NCBI GenBank assembly: GCA_910584195.1
Contig: CAJTYV010000017.1
Span: 3,110-67,109 of the forward strand
DNA: 64,000 bases
Reading direction: 5' to 3'
Source of the DNA: an uncultured Ruminococcus sp.
GTDB taxonomy: Bacteria > Bacillota > Clostridia > Oscillospirales > Ruminococcaceae
The notes under the pieces are model-generated. The model searched no databases. It had not been told where the DNA came from and was given only the letters and a program-made list of their open reading frames with translations. Every line of letters begins with the position of its first letter. Positions within the stretch are counted from its first letter, which is position 1. Both the position numbers and the translations under genes were made by a program. Positions 49,890 to 57,341 of the stretch are shown one piece after another.

Positions 49890-51246
49890 CTTTAACTGGG
49901 ACAAAATCGTAGACGAGGCGTTTTCTAATGATCGATGTCATGTTTTTTCCGAACATTACAACGTAAGAAAACGAAAGCTCGAAAGGAGTATCACAATGAA
50001 AAGGACGTTAAGAAAAGGGCGTATAATGGCTATTGCAGTTTCCGTGGCAGCGGCGGCAGCTCTTGTACCCGTATCGATCTACGCGTACAATAAATTTACG
50101 GCAAGCATAAATAAAACTGCAAAATACCGCAACACTATCAGTGTTCAGACACCTGTTGCAGAAGAAAATGCCGCATATATGGACTACGATTTTGGCTGGA
50201 CACCCGAGGGATTCAGCTACGGTGTAAAGTATGGAAAGCCCGGTTACCGCACTGAGGACGGCGAAACTATTTATCCAATGTTATACCGTCTGCCTGCTGA
50301 CAAAAGCTTTGACATTGACCTTATAAATTCTTTTGACTGCGAGAATTACACCACAAGCGACAAGTCTGTAATGATAAACCACAGGAATGCTGCAAATGAA
50401 TACGACCGTGATGTGTGGCTGTATTTTAACGATACGCGTTACCTGCTGGAGCTTATCGTTACTGACGGCATAAGCGATGAAGACCTGAAAAAAACCATCG
50501 AAAACATAACGCTTAAACCCTCAGATGAAAAGAATTTCAGCGAGCATCTTTGGTGGGAAAAGGACAAGAACGAGGAAAAGCTTGCTCAGGAGTATTTGGA
50601 TTCAGTAACATATCCTGTTGAGGAAGGCGACAGAACCATTTTGCAAATAGGCGACACAGGCGTGTTTGAATGCGACAATTGTACCATTACGCTTAACAGC
50701 GCAGAGCTTACAGACAGCATGGAGGGAATACACACTGACGCCTGCGGCTGGGAAAAAGATTTTAGTGACATAACAGATGAAAACGGCAATGTAGCTGAGA
50801 ATATACGCAGTTATATCAAACTCGGAGACGGTATTGATACCATTGATGAGATAGTGTATCAAGATAACGTTCCTTATCACATACTCAAAATAAACGCCAC
50901 ATTTACAAATACTGCCGACGAAACCAACGAAATTGGTATATGTCCTGAAATTCTCGTGTTCAACGATGGTATTCCCAACACTCGTAAAAATCAGAAAAAC
51001 GGTTTGTATTACGAGGACTCGATTTATGGCGACAGAGGAGGATTTTTCTCACTCGATACTGCTCCTGAGGTTAAAGGCGGAAGAAATTCTGTTACACTCG
51101 GAGCAGGACAATCGACAGATGTTCAGATCGCATTTTTAGTACCTGATGACTACACTGACGAAATGTTTATCAACTTTGTAAGATACGGCAACAGTTACAG
51201 CCAATCCCTGAAAGAAGGTTATCCGATATTTGACGTAAGTAAGTAA
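49876..51246 (+). CDS. Probable membrane-anchored anti-sigma factor (DUF4179/DUF4367-like)
   Basis: A 456-aa protein with a 45-residue cytoplasmic N-terminus (FNWDKIVDEAF is the likely sigma-binding helix), one transmembrane segment (GRIMAIAVSVAAAAALVPVS, about 48-67) and an external domain rich in beta strands. The outer part (FGWTPEGFSYGVKYGKPGY and LELIVTDGISDEDLKKTIEN) resembles DUF4367. The gene overlaps the ECF sigma gene, so it is read as its regulator. Within it, AAAGGAG precedes a second in-frame ATG at 49996, which would give a form without the sigma-binding part. No protease site for regulated release can be assigned by eye. Confidence 0.78.
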   Translation: MKRNDFNWDKIVDEAFSNDRCHVFSEHYNVRKRKLERSITMKRTLRKGRIMAIAVSVAAAAALVPVSIYAYNKFTASINKTAKYRNTISVQTPVAEENAAYMDYDFGWTPEGFSYGVKYGKPGYRTEDGETIYPMLYRLPADKSFDIDLINSFDCENYTTSDKSVMINHRNAANEYDRDVWLYFNDTRYLLELIVTDGISDEDLKKTIENITLKPSDEKNFSEHLWWEKDKNEEKLAQEYLDSVTYPVEEGDRTILQIGDTGVFECDNCTITLNSAELTDSMEGIHTDACGWEKDFSDITDENGNVAENIRSYIKLGDGIDTIDEIVYQDNVPYHILKINATFTNTADETNEIGICPEILVFNDGIPNTRKNQKNGLYYEDSIYGDRGGFFSLDTAPEVKGGRNSVTLGAGQSTDVQIAFLVPDDYTDEMFINFVRYGNSYSQSLKEGYPIFDVSK

Positions 51247-51264
51247 ATATTTCAGAATAATACA

Positions 51265-51298
51265 AAATCCCCGATTCTTCTAATAGAACCGGGGATTT
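51265..51298. terminator. Bidirectional terminator between the anti-sigma and gap genes
   Basis: AAATCCCCG/CGGGGATTT arms (51265-51273, 51290-51298) extend inward with one mismatch to about 14 bp. It lies between convergent genes. A second hairpin, AGCAGCT/AGCTGCT, follows near 51304-51326. Confidence 0.88.
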
Positions 51299-51347
51299 CA
51301 GTTCAGCAGCTTTTTGACGGAGCTGCTTTGACTTTAATGTTTAAAGA

Positions 51348-52385
51348 TTAGCCAAGTTCAGCAAAGTACTTGATAGTTCTTACCATCTGTGATGTATAAG
51401 AATTTTCATTATCGTACCAAGAAACTACCTGAACCTCGTAGAGATCGTCAGCGATCTTAGATACCATTGTCTGAGTAGCATCGAAAAGTGAACCGTACTT
51501 CATACCGATTACGTCAGAAGAAACGATCTGATCCTCGTTGTAGCCAAAGGACTCAGAAGCAGCAGCCTTCATAGCAGCGTTGATACCTTCCTTTGTAACG
51601 TCTGCGCCTTTAACAACAGCAGTAAGGATAGTTGTAGAACCTGTAGGAACAGGAACTCTCTGTGCAGAACCGATAAGCTTGCCGTTAAGCTCGGGAATTA
51701 CAAGACCGATAGCCTTAGCAGCTCCTGTTGAGTTAGGAACAATGTTAGCAGCGCCGGCTCTTGCTCTTCTGAGGTCACCCTTTCTGTGAGGACCGTCAAG
51801 AATCATCTGATCGCCTGTATAAGCGTGAATAGTGCTCATGATACCGCTCTGGATAGCAGCGTAGTCGTTAAGAGCCTTAGCCATAGGAGCGAGACAGTTT
51901 GTTGTACATGAAGCAGCGGAAATGATCTTATCATCAGCTGTAAGAGTACCCTCGTTTACGCTGTAAACGATAGTCTTGAGGTCGCTGCCTGCGGGAGCAG
52001 AAATAACAACCTTCTTTGCGCCGGCATCAATGTGAGCCTGCGACTTGTCCTTTGAGCAGTAAAAACCTGTACACTCAAGAACAACGTCTACGCCAAGCTC
52101 TCCCCAGGGGAGTTCAGCGGCGTTAGCCTTAGCATAAATTGTGAGAGTCTTGCCGTCAACTGTTATAGTACCTGCTTCATCGTCAGCCTCAACTGTATGA
52201 AGATTTTCGCCGATTCTGCCGCAGTAACCGCCCTGAGCTGTATCATACTTAAGAAGCTGAGCAAGCATGGAAGGCTTTGTAAGATCGTTGATTGCAACAA
52301 CCTCATAACCTTCTGCGCCAAACATCTGTCTGAAAGCAAGACGACCGATACGACCGAAACCGTTAATAGCAACTTTAACTGACAT
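51348..52385 (-). CDS. gap: Type I glyceraldehyde-3-phosphate dehydrogenase
   Basis: A 345-aa glycolytic enzyme that oxidises glyceraldehyde-3-phosphate to 1,3-bisphosphoglycerate with NAD and phosphate. The NAD site is AINGFGRIGRLAFRQ and the catalytic Cys lies in ISAASCTTNCLAP; VVSWYDNENSYTSQMV is the C-terminal family mark. The N-terminal Asp-Leu after the second strand (AINDLTKPSML) fits NAD preference. AGGAGGTAATATCC precedes the ATG and a good promoter lies about 55 bases upstream. Codon use is strongly biased (GCA/GCT, AAG, GAC-rich), as expected of a highly expressed gene. Confidence 0.97.
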   Translation of the reverse strand: MSVKVAINGFGRIGRLAFRQMFGAEGYEVVAINDLTKPSMLAQLLKYDTAQGGYCGRIGENLHTVEADDEAGTITVDGKTLTIYAKANAAELPWGELGVDVVLECTGFYCSKDKSQAHIDAGAKKVVISAPAGSDLKTIVYSVNEGTLTADDKIISAASCTTNCLAPMAKALNDYAAIQSGIMSTIHAYTGDQMILDGPHRKGDLRRARAGAANIVPNSTGAAKAIGLVIPELNGKLIGSAQRVPVPTGSTTILTAVVKGADVTKEGINAAMKAAASESFGYNEDQIVSSDVIGMKYGSLFDATQTMVSKIADDLYEVQVVSWYDNENSYTSQMVRTIKYFAELG

Positions 52386-52438
52386 TGGATATTACCTCCT
52401 GATTTTTACATTGCAGTTTATTTAACTGCTATGTTTTT

Positions 52439-52467
52439 ATTATACACTATACTGTTAAATTTTTCAA
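52439..52467 (-). promoter_or_regulatory. Promoter of gap
   Basis: Minus strand: TTGAAA (52467-52462), 17 bases, TATAAT (52444-52439). Confidence 0.8.
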
Positions 52468-52639
52468 GAGGTTAGATAAAAAATTAACAGATTTGTCATT
52501 AAAATTATATGCATCGCAGTTTTCAACAATAAAAATTGTTTATTTCGACGATAATTTACTTATGAAATACCATTCCATTTTTTCAAAAAATGTAGTATAA
52601 TATGTATTATGGGTTAAAAATTAAGGGGAGGCTTTTAGA

Positions 52640-53404
52640 ATGGGCGAGCGAGATGATATATTAAATAAAATAATGAATGAGGATTTTATCAAAGATTTTC
52701 TCGGCAACTGTGATGGTCAAAAAAGATTGAATATTTCGATAATAAGTTCGGTATGCTTGGAACTTGCCAATGCAAGCGATGAAGAATGTACGGCGGAATT
52801 TCGTCTTTCTTGTGCGGAAAAAATATTAAAGCAGTGCAGTCAGATGATGAAATTTTCTGATATTTTTACTGCGATTGCAAATATTATGAACGGAAACGAA
52901 CTGCCGGAAGATATAATAGATGTTACGGAATTTCTTTCGGAATTTACGTCTGAATGTAAAACGTACCTCAAAGACATATGTAAAATACATTATACGCCCG
53001 GTTCACATGTTATAACCGAAGCTGTAAAAGATCTTCTTGAATTTTGTTTGGTAATGTATGTGCGAAAATCTGTTTTAAATGGCGCAGAAAGTATAACTTT
53101 AACGCATACTTTAGATAAAGGGTACATTGTTATACATGCAGAAATAAAAAAATTCGGAAAAACTGCCGAACCTGAGAATATGCCCGAGACCTTTACTATA
53201 GATTATGCGGATGACATTGTATCTTTTATTATCAGCAAAATTGAGGGGAAATTTACTGTGAACGACAGGGAAATGAAGCTTTATATACCATTAAAAAGCA
53301 ATGGAAACAGCGTGCTGAACAGTTCTTTTAATACGTGCGGCAAATCTTTTTTCAATATTTTTAAAAATATGCTTTCAGATTTGTGCGATATAACTAATAT
53401 ATAG
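52640..53404 (+). CDS. Hypothetical protein, 254 aa
   Basis: I do not recognise this protein. It is mostly helical in the first 140 residues and beta-rich in the rest (SITLTHTLDKGYIVIHAEIK, then FTIDYADDIVSFIISKIEGK). The order, a helical part then a mixed part ending in 'I-x-L-Y-I-P-L', loosely recalls the dimerisation and ATPase halves of a histidine kinase, but the His, N, G1 and G2 boxes are absent. GGGGAGG precedes the ATG, and a TATAAT -10 box lies at 52596-52601 with a poor -35. No membrane segment or signal peptide is seen. It is followed by a promoter for the CYTH gene, so it is probably a single-gene unit. Confidence 0.75.
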   Translation: MGERDDILNKIMNEDFIKDFLGNCDGQKRLNISIISSVCLELANASDEECTAEFRLSCAEKILKQCSQMMKFSDIFTAIANIMNGNELPEDIIDVTEFLSEFTSECKTYLKDICKIHYTPGSHVITEAVKDLLEFCLVMYVRKSVLNGAESITLTHTLDKGYIVIHAEIKKFGKTAEPENMPETFTIDYADDIVSFIISKIEGKFTVNDREMKLYIPLKSNGNSVLNSSFNTCGKSFFNIFKNMLSDLCDITNI

Positions 53405-53464
53405 CTCCTTTTAAAAAAACTATTAAGATTTATCAGATTAAAAAGAAAAAAAATCTTTTTTTTG

Positions 53465-53493
53465 TTGACAATATGCAAAAAAAAGGATATAAT
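53465..53493 (+). promoter_or_regulatory. Promoter of the CYTH-phoH-ybeY-era run
   Basis: Perfect TTGACA (53465-53470) and TATAAT (53488-53493) with a 17-base spacer, 55 bases before the CYTH gene. Confidence 0.88.
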
Positions 53494-53548
53494 ATAAAAT
53501 AGCAAATAATGTGCTTTAGTTTTTATTGCGGTAATGGAGAAGTCGTAG

Positions 53549-54070
53549 ATGAATGAAAAAACAGAAATTGAAAGAAAATTCCTTATTGAAATGCCGGGGT
53601 TTGAATTTTTGGATATAAAAAGAAGCTTTGACATAATTCAGACTTACTTGAAAAACGGTGAAAACGGTTCTCAGCGCAGAGTCAGAAAAATTACCGAGAA
53701 CGGTAATGAAAGCTTTGTTTATACCGAAAAAATATTTTATTCCGCAGTTACAAGAAAAGAAACTGAATTTGAAATAAGTTCGCGGCAATATAGCGAATTG
53801 CTAAGTGATTCGCGTAAAGACTGTAAAGCTATCGTAAAAAAAAGAATTTGCTTTGAATATCGGGAACAGCTTTTTGAACTTGATATTTATCCGTTTTCGG
53901 ATAAACGTGCTATTCTTGAACTTGAGCTTGATACGCCCGAACAGGATATATTTTTCCCGAAATATATAAATATAATTAAGGAAGTCACCGGTTTTGAAGA
54001 ATATTCGAACGCCGCTTTGGGTACAGCCGAAGCGTTTCCGGAAGAGACACCGGCAGAGGGAGATAATTAA
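53549..54070 (+). CDS. CYTH-domain protein
   Basis: A 173-aa protein with the CYTH signature ExExK in TEIERKFLIE at the very N-terminus and a set of Arg/Lys/Glu on alternating strands (RRVRKITENG, KKRICFEYRE, LELELDTPE) that line the tunnel of this fold. CYTH proteins hydrolyse inorganic triphosphate or thiamine triphosphate, or act as class IV adenylate cyclases; tripolyphosphatase activity is the most common in small bacterial members. Its TAA overlaps the ATG of phoH, so it is translationally coupled to a conserved housekeeping cluster. The substrate is not established. Confidence 0.88.
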   Translation: MNEKTEIERKFLIEMPGFEFLDIKRSFDIIQTYLKNGENGSQRRVRKITENGNESFVYTEKIFYSAVTRKETEFEISSRQYSELLSDSRKDCKAIVKKRICFEYREQLFELDIYPFSDKRAILELELDTPEQDIFFPKYINIIKEVTGFEEYSNAALGTAEAFPEETPAEGDN

Positions 54071-55038
54071 TGTCAGAAAAAATTATTGAAATTGACAGAG
54101 ACGACCAGCTTTCAACATTGTTTGGACAGCTTGACAGCAATATCAGGCACATAGAAAATCAGTATTCTGTGCAGATAATAAACAGAGACGGAAATGTGAA
54201 GCTTATTGGCAATGAAGCCGGTATTTCAGAAGCGGCAAGAGCGGTACAGGCTCTTTTAAAAATAACAGGGAACGGCCAGCCCCTCAGCGATCAAACTGTA
54301 CGCTATGTTACGTCTATGGTTGCGGAGGGGGCGGAAAAGCAGCTTGAAGAACTCGGCGGAGACGGAGTATGTATTACGTCATCGGGAAAAATAGTCAGAC
54401 CGCGTACTGTCGGTCAGAAACGTTATATTGACGAAATAAAAGACAATACTATTGTTCTCGGCATAGGACCTGCAGGTACGGGAAAGACTTATCTTGCAGT
54501 TGCTATGGCTGTCAGGGCGTTTCGTGAACATAAGATCAAGAAGATAATTCTTACACGCCCTGCTGTTGAGGCTGGTGAAAAGCTTGGTTTTCTTCCGGGA
54601 GATATGCAGGATAAAGTTGATCCTTATCTTCGTCCGCTGTACGATGCGCTTTTTGATATGTTCGGAGCGGACAGCTTTGGGCGTTATATGGAAAAGGGTA
54701 TAATAGAAGTCGCGCCTCTCGCTTACATGAGAGGACGTACGCTTGATGAAGCTTTTATTATTCTTGACGAGGCACAGAATACTACCTCAGAACAAATAAA
54801 AATGTTTCTGACCCGTCTTGGAAATGACAGCAGAATGGTAATAACAGGAGACATTACACAGATAGACCTACCTGATGCACGAAAATCGGGACTGGTTGAA
54901 GCTGTAAAAATACTGAAAGGCATAGATGATATAGGCATACACCGTTTCAGCGAAAAAGATGTTGTAAGGCATAGACTTGTACAGGATATTATCAAGGCAT
55001 ATGAAAAATTTAACGAAGGGAGAAAAAATCATGCCTAA
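54070..55038 (+). CDS. phoH: PhoH-family ATPase
   Basis: A 322-aa P-loop ATPase: an N-terminal KH-like part (NRDGNVKLIGNEAGISEA), Walker A GPAGTGKTYLAVA, VEAGEKLGFLPGD, Walker B FIILDEAQN and MVITGDITQIDLP. PhoH2/PhoL-type proteins are linked with RNA processing and, in most bacteria, sit beside ybeY as here. The start ATG overlaps the CYTH stop, and the ybeY start lies eight bases inside its end. Confidence 0.94.
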   Translation: MSEKIIEIDRDDQLSTLFGQLDSNIRHIENQYSVQIINRDGNVKLIGNEAGISEAARAVQALLKITGNGQPLSDQTVRYVTSMVAEGAEKQLEELGGDGVCITSSGKIVRPRTVGQKRYIDEIKDNTIVLGIGPAGTGKTYLAVAMAVRAFREHKIKKIILTRPAVEAGEKLGFLPGDMQDKVDPYLRPLYDALFDMFGADSFGRYMEKGIIEVAPLAYMRGRTLDEAFIILDEAQNTTSEQIKMFLTRLGNDSRMVITGDITQIDLPDARKSGLVEAVKILKGIDDIGIHRFSEKDVVRHRLVQDIIKAYEKFNEGRKNHA

Positions 55039-55543
55039 GCTTAAAGTATACGTAAAAAATAATCAGACGGAGGTAAAAGTTCCTGTCGGTATAAGACTTC
55101 TTATAAGAAGATGCTGTCAGGCTGTTCTCGCTACCGAGAAATTCGGACGAGACGCCGAGGTATCTGTCTCTTTTGTCAGCAATAATGAAATAAAAAATCT
55201 TAATAAAATATACAGAAATAAAGACAGTGTAACGGACGTTCTTTCGTTTCCGCTTACAAGCTCGGACGGTACCGTTGAAATAAATCCGGAAACGAACGCC
55301 GTACAATTAGGCGATGTTGTCATTTCTCTTGAAACTGCCGTAAAGCAGGCACAGAATTACGGTCATTCCCTTGAACGCGAAATAGGTTTCCTTACTGTAC
55401 ATTCAATGCTTCATCTTCTTGGGTACGATCATGAAACATCGCAGCTCGATCAGCGCATAATGCGTGAAAAGGAAGAGTTTGTTCTTGAGAAGCTCGGCAT
55501 TTCGCGCGATGTCACGTTTGTAGTTACAGGAGAAAAGGAATAA
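55031..55543 (+). CDS. ybeY: rRNA maturation endoribonuclease YbeY
   Basis: A 170-aa zinc-dependent RNase needed for 16S rRNA 3'-end maturation and ribosome quality control. The metal motif HSMLHLLGYDHE (HxxxHxxGxxH) and the preceding VLSFPL and LGDVVISLETA strands are diagnostic. ATG at 55031 follows AAGGGAG; a longer open frame from 54977 lies within phoH. Its stop overlaps the era ATG. Confidence 0.96.
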   Translation: MPKLKVYVKNNQTEVKVPVGIRLLIRRCCQAVLATEKFGRDAEVSVSFVSNNEIKNLNKIYRNKDSVTDVLSFPLTSSDGTVEINPETNAVQLGDVVISLETAVKQAQNYGHSLEREIGFLTVHSMLHLLGYDHETSQLDQRIMREKEEFVLEKLGISRDVTFVVTGEKE

Positions 55544-56436
55544 TGTCTAAAACAGCTTTTGTAACCATAGCAGGAAGAACGAATGCAGGCAAATCATCGC
55601 TGCTCAATGCAATTGTAGGTGAAAAAATTGCTGCAGTAAGCAGAAAATCACAGACAACTCGTACACGTATAACAGGTATCCGTAATATTAATGATGTTCA
55701 GCTTGTTTTTTTCGATACGCCGGGACTTCATAAGCCCGTTAACAAGCTCAGCGAACATATGCTTAATACAGTAAAGGAATCTGTCAGCGATATTGATGCG
55801 GTCGTATTTGTTCAGGACTGTACAAAAAAAATAAATGATAACGAGCTGTATCTTATAAGATCGCTTAACCGTTCGGGAATGCCTGTGATACTTGTACTTA
55901 ACAAGATAGACCTTTTAAAAAATAAAGAGGAGCTTGCAGCTGTTATTGCTGAGCTGTCCGAGAAAGCGGAATTTCATGCGGTAATTCCGATAAGTGTTAT
56001 TGAAAATAACGGTATCGAGCATGTTATTGACGAGATTATTGAGCTTGCCGAAGATTCTGTTCATTATTTTCCCGAAGACATGATAACGGATCAACCGGAA
56101 AAAGTTCTTGCAGCCGAAATGATACGTGAAAAACTTTTGGAACTTCTTAAGGACGAAGTACCTCACGGAATTGCAGTAGGCGTTGAACAAATGAGCGAGA
56201 GAGAGGATAAGGATATTCTCGATATATCAGCCGTTATATATTGTGAAAAGGACTCTCATAAAGGTATTATTATCGGAAAAGGCGGAGCTATGTTAAAAAA
56301 AGCTTCAACTTCCGCACGTATCGAATTGGAGGATTTTTTTCAGATAAAAGTTAATCTTCAATGCTGGGTAAAGGTAAAAGAAGATTGGCGTAACAGAGAA
56401 GGGCTTATTCGCAGTTTCGGATTGTCTGACAAATAA
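55543..56436 (+). CDS. era: GTPase Era
   Basis: A 297-aa ribosome-assembly GTPase with G1 GRTNAGKSSLLNA, G3 DTPGLHKP, G4 NKID and a C-terminal KH domain (GIIIGKGGAMLKKASTSAR). Era binds the 3' end of 16S rRNA, which fits coupling with ybeY. The start overlaps the ybeY stop (TAATG). Confidence 0.97.
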   Translation: MSKTAFVTIAGRTNAGKSSLLNAIVGEKIAAVSRKSQTTRTRITGIRNINDVQLVFFDTPGLHKPVNKLSEHMLNTVKESVSDIDAVVFVQDCTKKINDNELYLIRSLNRSGMPVILVLNKIDLLKNKEELAAVIAELSEKAEFHAVIPISVIENNGIEHVIDEIIELAEDSVHYFPEDMITDQPEKVLAAEMIREKLLELLKDEVPHGIAVGVEQMSEREDKDILDISAVIYCEKDSHKGIIIGKGGAMLKKASTSARIELEDFFQIKVNLQCWVKVKEDWRNREGLIRSFGLSDK

Positions 56437-56505
56437 TTACATATATATTTCTGGTTTTGTCGTAAATAATAATTGTATACTTCTTTTCGGGAGGTTCGAT
56501 TAATT

Positions 56506-56607
56506 ATGAACGAGGAACAGCTTTGGGAAAAATTTATTGTCAGCGGAAAAATAAACGATTATTTAAACTACAGCAGCAAAAAGGAAACCGAAAATGACAA
56601 CTCTTGA
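56506..56607 (+). CDS. yqzL: YqzL-family small protein (33 aa)
   Basis: The frame starts with ATG at 56506 after GGGAGGT and encodes 33 aa beginning MNEEQLWEKFIVSGKINDYL. The W..F..(S/T)G.I..YL.Y pattern is that of YqzL, a small protein found between era and recO in Bacillus and relatives. That is exactly its place here; its last 14 bases overlap the recO start. Function is unknown. Confidence 0.8.
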   Translation: MNEEQLWEKFIVSGKINDYLNYSSKKETENDNS

Positions 56608-57340
56608 AGGTATCGTATTGAAAGAACGCATAGTAGGCGAACAGGATAAATTTATAGATATACTTACTAAAGACAGCGGTCTTCTTGAGCTTTCCGTTAA
56701 AGGCGGACGAAAGATTAACGGCAGATCGTCATCGTCAACGCAGCTTTTTGCGTATTCCAAATTTTGCTATGATGTTCGCCGAGATAAGTTTTGTCTGAAC
56801 AGCGCCGAGCCGATACATATATTTTATGGACTGCGAAAATCTCTTTCGTCGCTTTCACTTGCAAGCTATTTTGCAGATGTACTAAGGTATTCAACAGCCG
56901 AACTTACCGACAGCGGAAATGTACTAAGACTTTTCTTGAATACGCTTCATTTTCTTGAAAAAGGACTGCGCAGCGAAGTTATGCTTAAATCTGTTTTTGA
57001 ATTGCGGCTTATGACCGAAACGGGATTTATGCCTGACGTGATATGTTGTCGAAACTGCGGCTGTTTTGAACCTAACGAACTTTATTTTTCACTGAAAAAC
57101 GGCGGGTTTACCTGTTCATGCTGTACTGCCGATGCTAATACTGAAAGCTGTAAATTAAAACTTACGGAACTTTCGGCAGTAAGGCATATAGTTCTTGCGG
57201 ATTTTGACAGACTTTTCAATTTTCGTATGCCCGATGAAAGTATGTACAGGCTTGCGTTTTTCTCGGAAAACTACATTAAATCTCATCTTGAAAGAAGCTT
57301 TAATACGCTTGAATTTTATAAATCATTAAATGGTAAATAA
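56594..57340 (+). CDS. recO: DNA repair protein RecO
   Basis: A 248-aa recombination mediator that helps RecA load on SSB-coated single strands with RecR. The N-terminal OB fold is TTLEGIVLKERIVGEQDKFI, and a zinc finger is formed by CCRNCGC with CSCC further on. The start overlaps the yqzL gene and the stop lies one base before the mutS2 start. Confidence 0.93.
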   Translation: MTTLEGIVLKERIVGEQDKFIDILTKDSGLLELSVKGGRKINGRSSSSTQLFAYSKFCYDVRRDKFCLNSAEPIHIFYGLRKSLSSLSLASYFADVLRYSTAELTDSGNVLRLFLNTLHFLEKGLRSEVMLKSVFELRLMTETGFMPDVICCRNCGCFEPNELYFSLKNGGFTCSCCTADANTESCKLKLTELSAVRHIVLADFDRLFNFRMPDESMYRLAFFSENYIKSHLERSFNTLEFYKSLNGK

Positions 57341-57341
57341 T

